A stretch of 64,000 nt of DNA from Pogona vitticeps (Eukaryota; Chordata; Lepidosauria; Squamata; Agamidae), in NCBI RefSeq assembly GCF_051106095.1, contig NC_135783.1:191319447-191383446 (forward strand), given 5' to 3'. Below are positions 1 to 13,000 of this stretch, piece by piece. The notes beneath the pieces were generated by a model. That model ran no database searches, was not told the origin of the DNA, and saw only the letters and a list, made by a program, of their open reading frames with translations. The translations under genes were made by a program, and so were the position numbers. Position 1 is the first letter of the stretch, and each line of letters starts with the position of its first letter.

Positions 1-180
1 ATAAATGGCAACTGGCGACATCTCTTTAGGGTTTCACAGAGCAATCTTGCCAAGCCCATTCTGGGAATGCTGGAAATGACATTTGGGTGCCCTCTTTCTC
101 TGGTGCCAACATGGATCTGAACCCTGCAAACTAATTTGAAAAGAAATAACATTTGCTTCCAAGTAAACATTCTAGAGTGG

Positions 181-350
181 CGCACTAGGACTCTGGAGAA
201 CAGGGGCCGAATTCCCACTTGGCCATGGAATCTCACAGGGGGGAGTGGAGCTGGTAAAACCACTCCTTAAATCTCTCACTTACCTTGAAAGCTCTGTTAG
301 GGTCACTATAAGTCTATTCTGACTTGATAGCACAAAACACACAAACACTC
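181..350 (+). repeat. tRNA-derived SINE, 3' part
   Basis: It contains the typical body and tail of squamate tRNA SINEs (ccatggaatctcac, gggtcactataagtc, gacttgatagcac) ending in an ACA-rich tail. The tRNA head is missing. Confidence 0.6.
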
Positions 351-445
351 TACACCTTTAATGTAACATTGAATTGAGCTCAGATTTGGGTTCAGATATG
401 GCTGTCCACAGTCCTAAGAGAGACACCTAAACAATATCTGCTCAT

Positions 446-725
446 AGAAACATAGAAAAATTGAGTTGGAAAGGGCTTAGAATGCCATCGGGTCCAACCC
501 CCTGCTCAATGCTTGAATCCAAATCATATCAGATCTGACAGAAGATTGTTTAATTTTCTCTTGAATGCTTCCAGTGCTGGAATACTCACCACTTCCCAAG
601 GTTATTGGTTCCATTATCGTACTGCTCTGACAGTTACGAAATGTTTCCTGAAAGTCAACTGAACTCCATAGCTTGAGCCCATTATTACATGTCCTGCACT
701 CTGGGATGATCGAGAACCGATCCCT
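446..725 (-). repeat. CR1 LINE 3' end
   Basis: Reverse-strand CR1 3' region: agttggaaagggcttag and gggtccaaccccctgctcaa, then the translated-tail section with cactctgggatgatcgag. It is a 5'-truncated copy in an ANKAR intron. Confidence 0.8.
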
Positions 726-851
726 TCCATGAAATCTGGGGATTCCCTTTTCACAGTGTCAGCATGTGATGAAGGTCCATGTGCTAATCGGGGGGGTAGT
801 TCTGTTGCTTGCCTCAACATTCCATAGCTTCCTATTTTTCTGCTTACTTAC

Positions 852-1059
852 TCAGCTCGAGTTTCGGCCTCCAGCAGCTCTGGGCTTTTTCGGTAAAGAA
901 CGGTGATACAGGCCACGTTGTCATAGAAAGCAGCAAAATGTATAGGCATCCATCCTCGATCATCGGGCAGTCGGTAGTCTGCTTTGAACGCCAGGAGGTA
1001 ATGAAGGGCTTCCAAGGAACCGCACTGAGCGGCCAGATGCAAAGCAGTCGGGCCAAAAG
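852..1059 (-). CDS. ANKAR: ANKAR coding exon 7 (ankyrin repeats)
   Basis: The acceptor is ccccatcag|CTTTTG and the donor GCTGA|GTAAGT; 208 bp, phase 1 to phase 2. It encodes two ankyrin units, GPTALHLAAQCGSLEALHYL and GWMPIHFAAFYDNVACI. With this acceptor the junction reads SQ-AF-GPTALHLAAQ, which is two residues longer than my memory of the mammalian protein. Either the lineage uses a shifted acceptor or my recollection is off. Confidence 0.92.
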
Positions 1060-4000
1060 CTGATGGGGAACAAGATGCCATAGAATTATTTATTTAATTT
1101 ATTTAATTTATATCCCACCCACACTATCCAAAGGTGTCTGGGCGGCTTACAACATTTAAAATACAATAAAAATTCAGAACAATTAAAATACAATTAAAAA
1201 TATATAAAAATTGCCATCGGACCCCCAGCTAATATTATTTCAATTAAAAGCCTTCTGGAACAGGACATCTCTTGGGGTACTTTTGGCAAAATCTCCAGGT
1301 GTCAATCAATCCTGACTTACAGAGACCCGTGCCAGGGTTTCCTAGCTATAAAATGTTTCCAAGGTAGAAAAGGTTCACCAGTCCCTTCTGGTGGTGCTCT
1401 AGGACGGTGCAGCCTGCCCACAGCAGTTTGCTACAAATGCTGGCTCTTCTCAGCTGGAGAATGAAACCCCTTGACCTCGCCAGGTATTTCAATGGCAGCC
1501 ACATAACACGCCTATTGCAATTTTATGAACATAGAGTATGCACTCACACATACTGGTGAATACTCTGAAACAAAGAGATTATGCCATTTGGCAAGCAGGG
1601 GTGGGATATTCAGGTTATCTCAAGAATTGTGTCTCCCTTTAGGAGCCTGCTTTAAGATCACCTTTCTCCTGGTCCCGCCACCCTCACGGGTGTACTTGGT
1701 GGGAACACAGGAGAGGGCCTTCTCTGTCGCTGCTCCTAGACTCTGGAACTCCCTCCCACTGGAGGCCAGGCTGGCCCCATTTTTGCTGTCCTCCTGCAAG
1801 CAGGAAAAGACCTTTCTCTTCAAGCAAGCTTTCCCTGAGTGAATGGCTGCCTGATCAAGGTTTTTTAATGGATGGTTGTACGTTACTGCTTTGAATGTGT
1901 TTTGGTGTTGCTTTTTATTTCTGTTTCTTCGAATGATATGTTTGAAGCTTTTTAGTATTTGTATAATTCTTTTTAGCTTTAAATAACATCTTTTAATGAT
2001 GTAAGGTATTTGTTTGATCCTTTTTTGTATTTATATGCTCACTATTGTTAGCTTTAAAGATAGTCTTTTAATGATGTACGCTGCCTTGGGTCCTTTTAAA
2101 GGAGAAAAGTAGGGTAAAAATATTTTAAACAAACAAAACTGTCATCACTGGAACTAGGCATAACTAAATGGATGGCAGCTACATTTTAATGAAAGCAATA
2201 GTATGTTTGTGTATAACTTACCACCTCCTTCCCAAGGGCTATCCTTTTCTGAAAGACCTGAAACTACAGAGATTTATTCTGAGTCTAAATATATAGCACT
2301 TGAGATATCCTCATGACAGCATGATACATACGTAATATAATCATATACATAATTTTTTGCCACAATAACAATATCCAATAATCTAGACACCAAATGATTT
2401 TACTAGTCTGACGTAAATGCTTTCACAGTCAACTTTTTTTGACGTGAAACTTGCCCCATTGACTTCTGTTTGAGCTAAATAATGAAACCATAATAGGCAT
2501 TTCCCCCTTTCCTCCCAAGTGAGCTCAGTTTTCCACCAATGAAATGGTAAAGGGTAAAGCTTTTAATGAATCATAATTTATAGTAAATGCCCACCTTTCT
2601 TGGAATGGGACTGACCCTGTATAAAGCTAGCAAAATTTTGTTCTTAAAATTGCAGACTCATTATCCCTAATCCTAGTACATCCTTTTATTTAGCACATTG
2701 TGTTAATTAAAGCATATTTTAAATCATGTAATCAAAAAACAACAAATTACTCATAACTTACCTTTTGTCTCCGTTTTTTGGGAACGTTTTCCTAAAACAG
2801 AATATATTCACCAAAAACAAAATTTAGATTGTATTTAGGCACTATGATTGTTTTGATGTTCTTCATCTTTACAGTATTTTACTTTTTGATATTAACAGTT
2901 CCTGATCTGTACCACAGTTTGCTCCTGGTTTGGTTTTGGCAGTTGGAACATAGGTTTTGCTCCTCCTACTTTCAATTATGTAGTGTAACTTATTTCTATG
3001 ATGGACATCTGATGATATCCCCATGTACAGTTACCTGTTCAATTGCCTAAAGCATGCATCTACAATAAACCCAGATTGTAGTGGCCTTGTAGTGAGCTGT
3101 GTGAGGGCTGATCAATCCTATGGAAGAGGTAGTAAAGCATATATGTTGAAGAATAAAAGTCAAATAGGAAAAAAAATTCCTCATAAACAAGTGATTTAGA
3201 CTTTACTGATGCATCTGCAGAGTCCTTTGAAATAATATCTTGCAGATATTTTAGATTTAAAATCCCTGGAGCCCCAGCTAGGAAAGCCAATGGTCAGCCA
3301 TTTGGGGAACTGAAATGCAAAAGGTTGAGGACCACAGGTTTAGGCAGTGAAGAAAAAGAGCAAATTCCACAGGAAAATTGCTTTCTTTTTCCACAGCTTC
3401 ATAATTTCGGTCCTTCTTTGTTCACAGACATCTTGTGTCATGACATAAAGATCAAGGTCGAGTTTCCCTCATTTCCTCTCTAAAACCCAACTCTTTGGGG
3501 AGTTGAATATCAATGTATTCACGAAGGCTTGGGAAGTTGAATATCGCTTCAGTAAGGGAAGGGTACAATAACTTTACTCCCCAGAAGGGCCGGAGACTAC
3601 TGTAGGGCAAAAGGCTCCACCCACTCAGGGGGCTGTCACAGACTGCCTAATGGTAGGACTGGCTCTGCTCAGCAGATAATGATTCGTACCTTGTGAAATC
3701 AGTATGGTGCGCCTCTGATTCATAGTCACTGGTGATTTCACCACCTGACATATAATTGCCACGCGGTTGTAGAGAGCGGCATGGTGGATCAGACCATAAC
3801 CGTTTTCATCCGTCGAACCAAGACTGGAGATAGATGTCTTGCGACAGAACGTAAGGAAGATGGCTGCCAGACCTCGTTCAGCAGCAGCTTTCATGCCGAA
3901 TGAGAGACTCTAAAACCATATATTTAGAAAGGAATGTTGACAAAGAATAAAATACACTAAAATCCACTCAAACCATCTGTGTGTATCACAAGGAGTTGTG

Positions 4001-7000
4001 TGCCCTGTATTCTGACAAACTAAAATACAATTCTGTGAAACTGAATTCTAGGACCAGTATAGACTATGTAAATTGAGAAAACAAGCATAATTTCTGTTAT
4101 TAGCCATCTTTTTTGTCCTGTTTTGTTTTTCTCTTCAATGTCATGAATCCTCCCATGTTTAAACAGAGGACAGAGAAGACAGAGAGACTACCGAAGCTCT
4201 GGCACAAACCACTGCAGATCTATTTAATCTCAATCTGTTTGAACTGTGGTAGAAGTGGCAGAAATCTTAATGGAGTCCATAAACCCCATTTGTGACTCCC
4301 TCAATTTTAGGAAACACACACTTTTTCTAAAATAATTAGCTGTGAGGGATGCTGGCTACCTCTGGCTCTCCGTAATTCAAGGAGTGCCTTGAGAACTTGT
4401 CTCTGGCCATTTAAGGTCTCAGCGGGCACAGTCTGCACCCTCTCAGATATATCTTCATGCCAGAGTTAGGTGCTTGATTTTTCTTTAACATAAACTCTGA
4501 AACTCCCAGAAAATAGAGACTGACATCTGGTAATAAGAGTGTAACCAGGATATTTGGTAAGTCAATAAATTCCACTGATTCAATGGGTCTACTCAAGTGT
4601 GACTTACTATGGGATTTCAGTCTATATTGCATAGCAATGTTGGATTTTTCCTGTATATTTGTAGTTCCACAACATTCAGGTAGTTGTGCCTGTAAATGAA
4701 TGAAATGTACATATTTGCCATATTTGACAGCACCTGAAAGGACTTCCTCTGTGGACCCTACTCTGTTTACTACCAGTGGGAGCAAAACATTTTGTGGAGC
4801 CATGAGGGAGAGGCCTCTCTGCCATGGAATGCTGCTTGTGGAATGATGTCCTCTTGGAAGCTAGGCGAGCAACAGTTCTGACCACATTTCAGCACCAAAT
4901 TAAAACACGCTTCATCACTGGACATTCTGCAGCATGGGGATCATGGACTGTCTAGAATGGTGGAATTCTGATACAATGTACACTGTTTCGAGCTCTTCTA
5001 AAATTGCTTTGGGTACCTAGCCTAGAAATTAGTTAATAAAATGAGAGAAATCAGAGCGGGATAGAAATATTTCAGGAAGTAAAGAGAAATAAATAAAGCT
5101 CTTCCTTCCAGCACCCTTTTGTTAATCTTAGGCAATATTATACTTGATGGTTTTAAGAGGAGAACATTGCTGGCCTTGTGTACACAAAGTTTCTAATTCA
5201 TTTGCAGTTCTTGCCTCACGGAGTCTCTCTATCAATTCAAGTCTACTCCCTTAATGTTCCTTAAGTGATTAAAGTCATGAAGAATATTAAACAAACATCC
5301 GCTAAGAGGGCTGGCTTTATCAGGAGTCTGCTGCTGCGAAAAGAGACGATTTGATTTTGTTTCTTTGTTCATGTATGAGTTGGGTCAGGAATGCTATGAG
5401 AAAATGTTATAATATTTGACTTTTTCGCTTAGAAAAGTGTGAGGATGGGTAACCTAGAGGTGCATGTATTTTAGGAGTTGTAGTTACCATGCTAAGTTAC
5501 ACCTGCCAGTACGGCAGGGGACCTGAGTATATCCTCATTGATAGATAAAGTGCTGAGCAGGAATACAACATCATCAGATTCATCACCATTAGGGCAACTG
5601 GGGCAAAAGGAGAAAGGATCCCTGGAAGGTTATATGGCAAAGGTTGCAAGGTAAAACCCAACTTCTTAGATTCTTTTTTGGGCACAGATGTTAAAGGTGG
5701 AGGAACTCTATCCTTTTTTTTTTTCTTTTTGCATTTGGCTATCCTAGTAATGACAGAAAACATACCACCTTGTGTTGCCTCCAATGAAAAGCTTCTCAAG
5801 CTGAGCCACTTGGGTCACCTATTCAGATGGCCCAAAGAGATGCAAGGCAATAGGGAGTGGGTCCCATTGTCAATAAGAGGGCAAAGGTAGGTATTTTTAG
5901 AAGAGACTGCAGGAGGAAAGAAATACCATTATTTTGACTGGCAAAATAATGCGCTGAAAAAGCTGATGACTGATGAGTCAAAAGCTAGTCTCTCTGCACA
6001 TTAAGTTTACATGGTCTAATAAGCGTATCACTCAGCATCGCCTGCTGGAACATTCAATTCCTTAAAGAAAACATACCTTACATTTAATTGCTTTCTTGTA
6101 ACCAAATCTTTTCTTGAATTGCTCCATCGCTTGAACATCAGTTAATGGAAGCCTTTTGGGTTTAAGGGTGCTTATTACTTCATTTATGGCTCCCCACCAC
6201 TGGGTCTTAAAAAGCAGATAAAAAGGTTCAAGTTCAATGCCGATTACATAATAGCTGGACCATGTAGAAGGGAAGAATACACAACAAACCAAAATATGTT
6301 TAAAACCTTGTTCTGTAGTCCATCCTACATGCAATCTTTAGAATGTATCTGTGCAATTACTGACCTAGCACATCTTCCAACTGCCAAGCAATGCGGTCCA
6401 CCAACGTGGTCCATCAAAAGGCTTGGTAGCCCTCCCTTCCACCCTCTTTCTAGAACACAGAAGTGGCATGGGGTAGAAGCCCTTGGCAAACTACCACATG
6501 CTGCTTGTAGGCCGCATTCAGCATTATAAGCCACGTGGTGCTTGCCTGGTTTATGTCACCTCAACAGAATCAATGGAATAGTATTATGCTCTTCTAAGGT
6601 TCTGCATGCCCTCTTTGCAGATGGCATATAAAGTTTCCCCTTCCCCATTTCCACTGCAACCCTGATCTGCTAGGTGGACATTGTTGTTCCGGGGTCACCC
6701 AGTGTGTTTTGTGGCTGAGAGGGGCATTTGAGTGTGGGTCCGCATAATACAAACCCAACACTCTAACCCAGTGGTCAGCAGCATAATGTTTGTGAGCTGC
6801 TGGTGGCCTCTTGTATCCCCATTTGCCACCGGCAATGAGGAAAGCACACCTCAGAATTCGGCAATGCTGCAAAAAGAAAGAAAGAAAAAGAAAGAGAAAG
6901 TGAGGGATGGAAGGAAGGTGGCCATTTCCTCCTTCTTGCCCCTTGCAGGAGAGAAGTAGATGCTCAGTCTTGCCACAGAGAGCATCAGAAGCCACAGCCA

Positions 7001-10000
7001 GTTTTCAGCACCACCAGTGGGATCTGTGGCAGCATCTGCCTGTTTTGAGCAGCCAGAGTGGTTGTGATGCTCTAATTGGTTTATTGACACATACAATGAG
7101 GCCACATGACACAGGGCCATTGTTCATCGGCAAAAACCAATTAAAAGTTTTGCAAATTCCTAATTCACCCTAGGAATCACTCAAAGATCATTTTACAAAT
7201 GATTGTAACGTCTAGCACACACAAAGGACTGCCTTGGCCTTAGCCACAAAGTTATTTGGGACATGATCTAAGTCTCCTAGAACTGAGTAGAAAATATCCC
7301 AAGTGGTCTTTACCTCTTTCCATGAAAATCCATTATTGGTATGGGGTAATGTTCTCTGTAAGGTGCTTCGGGGTCAAGCAATTGAGCAAGATGGCTTGTT
7401 ACACATGTATGCATTTCATTATAGGCATCCTATTAAAAGAGATATTAAAGTAGCTGGTCATATTTATGCTTCTAAAGTTATTTACATTAGTTGTGCCAAA
7501 ACCAAGCATTAATTTATCCAGCTAAACATGTCAGTTTGATGTAAAATATGCTAAATATACTAAAGATCTCATTGCTATCAATAAATATTCGTATTGTACA
7601 CTGACAAAGAAGCAGACCAGCTCACATACAACATTCTTGATTTAATAAACCACAATGATTAAGCTAGAAACAAGCATGGTGGCCACACATACACACTTTA
7701 TTTCCACCGCCACCACTACCATTATAAAGGGGTCCAGTTAATACATATAAAATACATATGTGTATTAGCCTAACTGTAGCTATTTTGCTTTCTGTAAACC
7801 TGCTTTGCTATATGGATGTTTTTGCTTAGGCAGGCAGGAATGGACAAGGGAGGAGGGGGTGTCCATCAGAGTTTCTTCCAATTTACAATTAAGGTATTTC
7901 TAAATGAGAACTTTCACCTTGGAGAAGTCTGAGTGGCTTACATGGCGTGGGGGAGAAATGAATTATAGGCTGCTGCTGAGGCACCTGCAGTCCCTCTTTT
8001 CCCCCTCCTTCTCCACGCTCCTTTGCCTCCCTCTTTTCATGTTGAACTTGTAAAAATGTATACTTTGGTATGCGGGGCTCCTTCTCCCTCTCATGCTTTT
8101 CCTGTGAGTGGAGTTTGTGCCTTATTTTCGTTACTTTCAGCTGAAAATAAACAAACATCTATTGGATCTCTCTGTCTCTGGCTGATTGATTAATGTGTTA
8201 GAGACAGGCAAAAACCAAGGAATTACTCCTGGGCCCTACATTTATTAATCTTGGGACTCTTCAATTACATGCTGGCTTCAGTGCTTTATTGCTGCTTATT
8301 TTTACAGCTGTAGTTCTCTATTTTTCACCAAAAATTATTTATTTATTTATTGGATTTCTATCCCACCCATCTAGACCAAAGGTCTACGCTGGGTGGTTTA
8401 CAAATTAAAAAACAATAAAACCAAAAATATATATTATAGGTCAAGGATGTCAAAGTATAAGAAATTAAGATACGGCAGGAGGGAAAGCCTGCCCAAATAG
8501 CCAGGTTTTAAATTTATTCCTGAAAACACCCAGAGAGGGAGCCAGGCGGATCTCCACTGGCAAGGGAATTGTGGTTATCTTTACTTTACTTAAAACAATC
8601 TTAAACCAAATATTTAGTGTATATGAAGAATGTAAATGATTTCTGGAAAGACTCAACCTATTGAGCTGCTAGCTATTTGACAGAATCCTCTTACTTATGG
8701 CCACTAGGATAAGTCAAATGGTGTAGATCTCAGCTGCAAATTGCTTTTAGTTAATAATTCAGTGCTTGTATTCTGTGTTGCATGCTAGGTCATGTGAATG
8801 GAGCACTACACAGAATATAACTAGCAGTAGTTCACCACTGAGGTAGATTTCATTTGACCTGCACCAGCATAGTGAATAAAGTTTTTTGCCATTGAAAAGT
8901 AAACATATGAAAAGTATCATGCTAAATGCATGATATAACATTTTAGTGTATTTTCTCTCTTGTTGATTTTGAGATATCTTTAAATGAAACTTCAACATTT
9001 CTCTCCTAAATAAAGTTTATTCACAGCACAGTGTAATTTAAAATTACCAGAGAACTTCCATAAACTGTTCAAATGAGTTGCTAGGATGAAAATGGATTTT
9101 CCTCCATTTTCAGATTAATCTGATTTCTAATTGTATGAAGTCCAAAAATAAAACAGCACAAAGCATTTTTAGGTACTTGCCACTCTCAGTCCTCCTTCTA
9201 TCTTTGCATTCTCCTCTGATGTCAGCACTAGAAAGCATTGTTCTGCATTGTACATCAGCTGCCATGCTCCCTTATTAACTGATTACTGTGACTAAATAAA
9301 GAGGGAACCTGAAACAACCCACTACTCATAGACGTCTAATATCCCTATGTTAAAGGGATATACAGTAGTATGCAGAAATGCAGACAACATTGGTTCAAAA
9401 ATACTGATTCAATACCTTAATATTTTGTGAGACATCTTCAACGGAAGGAGTGCCAATATCAAATTCAATGCCACCATGGAGATGGAAATATTGATTCTGA
9501 CCATACACAAAATGCTGGCACTTAAAATCTGTTCCAAGCAATAGTGGAGGCAGTTCACGTTCAGTTTTAACTTTGTCATCTGTTAAAAAGGAAAACAGGA
9601 TTTGAGGAATGGTTAAGAGCGAATCCATGTGACGGAGTGAGCTCCTGCCAACCTATAAGTTCGAAAGCATGCAAAAATGTGAGTAGATAGGTACCACCAC
9701 GGGTGGGAAGGGAATGGCATTCTGTTTCTAGTCGTGCTGGCCACGTGACCATGGAAACTGTCTTTGGACAAACGCTGGCTCTATGGCTTGGAGACGGGGA
9801 TGAGCACCGCTCCCTAGAGTCGGACACGACTGGACTAAATGTTAAGGGGAATCTTTACCTTTACCTAAGAGCATTGGATATTTTTAGCCTAGAGAAGATG
9901 GAGAATTGATATGATGTCCAATATGGGGCTAGTATGGGGATGATGGAGTATGCTTGTTTTCTGCAGCTCTGGAGGGTAGAACCTGAATGAATGGATTAAA

Positions 10001-13000
10001 GGGATTCCTGAATGAAAGTGGCTAGAACTCAGAAGGTGCTGCTGGGGGACTCTTATTCAATACATTCAGCATTGGCCTGTGACATCCCTTAGGGTCCTGT
10101 TTTGTCTCCCATGCGATTTAATATCTACATGAAACTGTTGGGAGAGGATGTCCAGAGCTTTGAGGCTCAGTGATAGATGGTGGTAACACTCAACTCTATC
10201 AGTCTTTTCCATCTAAATCCAAAGAAGCTGCCTTGGATCTGAACCTGTGCTTGGTAATGAGCTGATGAGGTCAAACAAATTGAAAAATAATCCAGACGCC
10301 AATCTGGTCAACCGGAAGGTAGATGAGAGAATAGGGATGCAACTTGTGCTTGATGGGGTTACATTCCTCTTGAAAACTTCAGAATCTTCAGCTGGTTCAA
10401 AATGCAGCTGCCAGACTGCTGACTGGAGTTAATTGCAGGGAGCATGTGCATATTTTTAAAGTTTCAAATGTTTTTAAATTAATTAATGTGGTTTTAATTA
10501 TTATTGCATGTTTGGTTGCTTTTAACTTGTAATTGTACTTTTAGTATTATTTGTTTTCATATTGTGAGTTGCCTTGGGTCCCCTCACAGGGAGAAAGATG
10601 GCCTACACATGGTATGAATACATTAATTATAATAAATAAACCAAAATGAGAAGACTAAACCTGAGCTAAACACCAGGAAGAACCTCCTGCCAGAAACAGC
10701 TGTTGAATGGTGGCAGATCTGTAGCTAGAATGGAGTAACTGGATCATTGCCTCAGGATACTAAAATTTAGAAGACATTGATATCTGGAGGTGAATCTATT
10801 GATGGGTGTTTGGAAAATAGCAACAGCAACACCCCACCCACTCCTATTCACTTTCCTTTTTAAAAAAAGACAGACACATCTTATATTTTTTAGGGGAACA
10901 CCATATTCTTCTCCTTTTCATTGGGGTTATGCCCCATGCCTCATGACAGAATGGGTTGAAGACAGTGCTGCTTACACTAGCTGTCAAGATGGTTGGCCAC
11001 AGTTCTGAACAGTGGGATATTTTACCCCAGAAGGGGAAGACTCTCCTTCTTTGGAGGTTTTGAAACAGAGGCCGGATGGCCTTCTGTTAGGAATGCTTCA
11101 ACAAGGGATTAGACCCCATGACTCTTGGGGTGCCTTCCAACTTTACAGGTCTAAGAGTCCATGATTCTTATTATTCGATAAATGGAGAATATAAGCCAAC
11201 TGTCCTGCTGTAATTTAAGTACATTGAGTAATTAGCTAGCATGATTCACTTATTATACGAACGCATATTGATTAACTTTCCGATGCTCAGATTTTCAGTA
11301 TTTTCATCTAATGAAAAGGCCTGTTTATCTGGCAAATAAATTCCTGCTGTTAAAAAACAAAAATGCAAATGCAACCCCAAATTGTCTGGTTTTAAAATTA
11401 TAGACCACTTAACTGAATTGGCCAACTTGATTTTCACATGACCTCTTTTCTGGAGTGGAGTTCCAACTACTTCATGGAATTATAAAAAAGTGAAGTTGGA
11501 AGTGGCCTACAAGGCCATCAAGTCTGACCCCCTGTTCAAGGCAGGAATACCATCAAAGCATATCTGCCAGGTGATTATCTAATTTTTCTTGAATGCCTCC
11601 AGTGTTCGAGCACTCACCAACACCCGAGGGAACTGGTTCTACTGTTGTACTGCTCTAACAGTTAGGAAGTTTTTCCTGATATTCAACCAAAATCTGGCTT
11701 CCTTTAACTTGAGCCCATTGTTGCATGTCCTGCACTCTGGGATGATTGAGAACAGATCTTTGGTCACTGGCTAGGCCCACTGATACTATACAAACCGCAA
11801 GGGGCTCCCTGGTTTAGGGTATGAAGGAGCAACTGGGTACTCCCCCACCCCCAGTCTGAGATGGTACTGCCCACATTTGCCTCTTCAAGAAGACCATTGC
11901 CAATAGCTTATTTCTTATAAAATGCAAACATATGATGCATACCAGATCTTGTTCGCAAATCAGAAGCACTGTGTCAACATAGAAGCTACTCCTACCTGAA
12001 TATGGCTGAAGCAGCCGATTCAAGTTTGGAACCTTGTTCTTTCTTTTCATGCCAATGATAAACGGAATAAGAAAACTCATCAGCTTTAGGTATGCTATGT
12101 ACTTTCGGATTTCAGCCTTTTGTTCTAGGTACTTCTTCACAAGTTTTTGTTGAAGTCCTAACCTCTGCTGTAGCCTTTGGTACGAAAGAGTATCAAGGCG
12201 GTCTTCAGTCATTCTTATAGCACTAGAAAGGTTATACTTTGCATCAAAAGTGAATACGTTTTCATACTGCTGAACCTCTGTGGTAGCAAACGTCAGTTTG
12301 AGAAGCATATAGTCCACAAACTGCATGAAGAATCCTTTTTCTTCTGAGCTGTTAGGGTCATAGGTTGGATCTTCATTCAGGTTTTCATCATAGATTCCTC
12401 GGAAATCTGGATCTCTGGAAATATCAACTAGACCTATATCATACACATGTACATTAAAAAAAAGCTATAAGTGTATGGAATAAAAATTAAATATGTTAAA
12501 ATGCAGACATTTCCTGTCATACATGGATATATCTCTGCAAATGAAATAGATGGTGTGTAATAGTTCAAAGTTCAGAGAGGTTCAAGTATTACAAGGCAAT
12601 GTTACACGTTAAAGACCAACTTTACCTGCACTTGGAAATTACCACTAAACTTTCTGATGTTCGATTTCATTTGGTCAGTTGCAAATAGTGAAATTACATG
12701 AAAGTATGTCTTTCTTTGTGCTCATATGTTTAAAGAGACAAACATACACCCTGGTCCAGCAGAGCAGTCTCAATATATAAGCTCACCATAGCTTTTGGTG
12801 GGGTATTGACATTGCAGATATGTATTTATTAATATACATTTCCATCTGCATCAGAATGCTCATATTGTGAAGTAGCAGGAAAGCAGAAGAGGACACATTA
12901 GTGCAAATTTCAGATGGTCATAACAGGCTGCCTTCTATCAGGTCAAACTCTGTGCCAGTCCATTTCAGAATTGTTTGCTGTGATTGACAGGAACTCCCTG

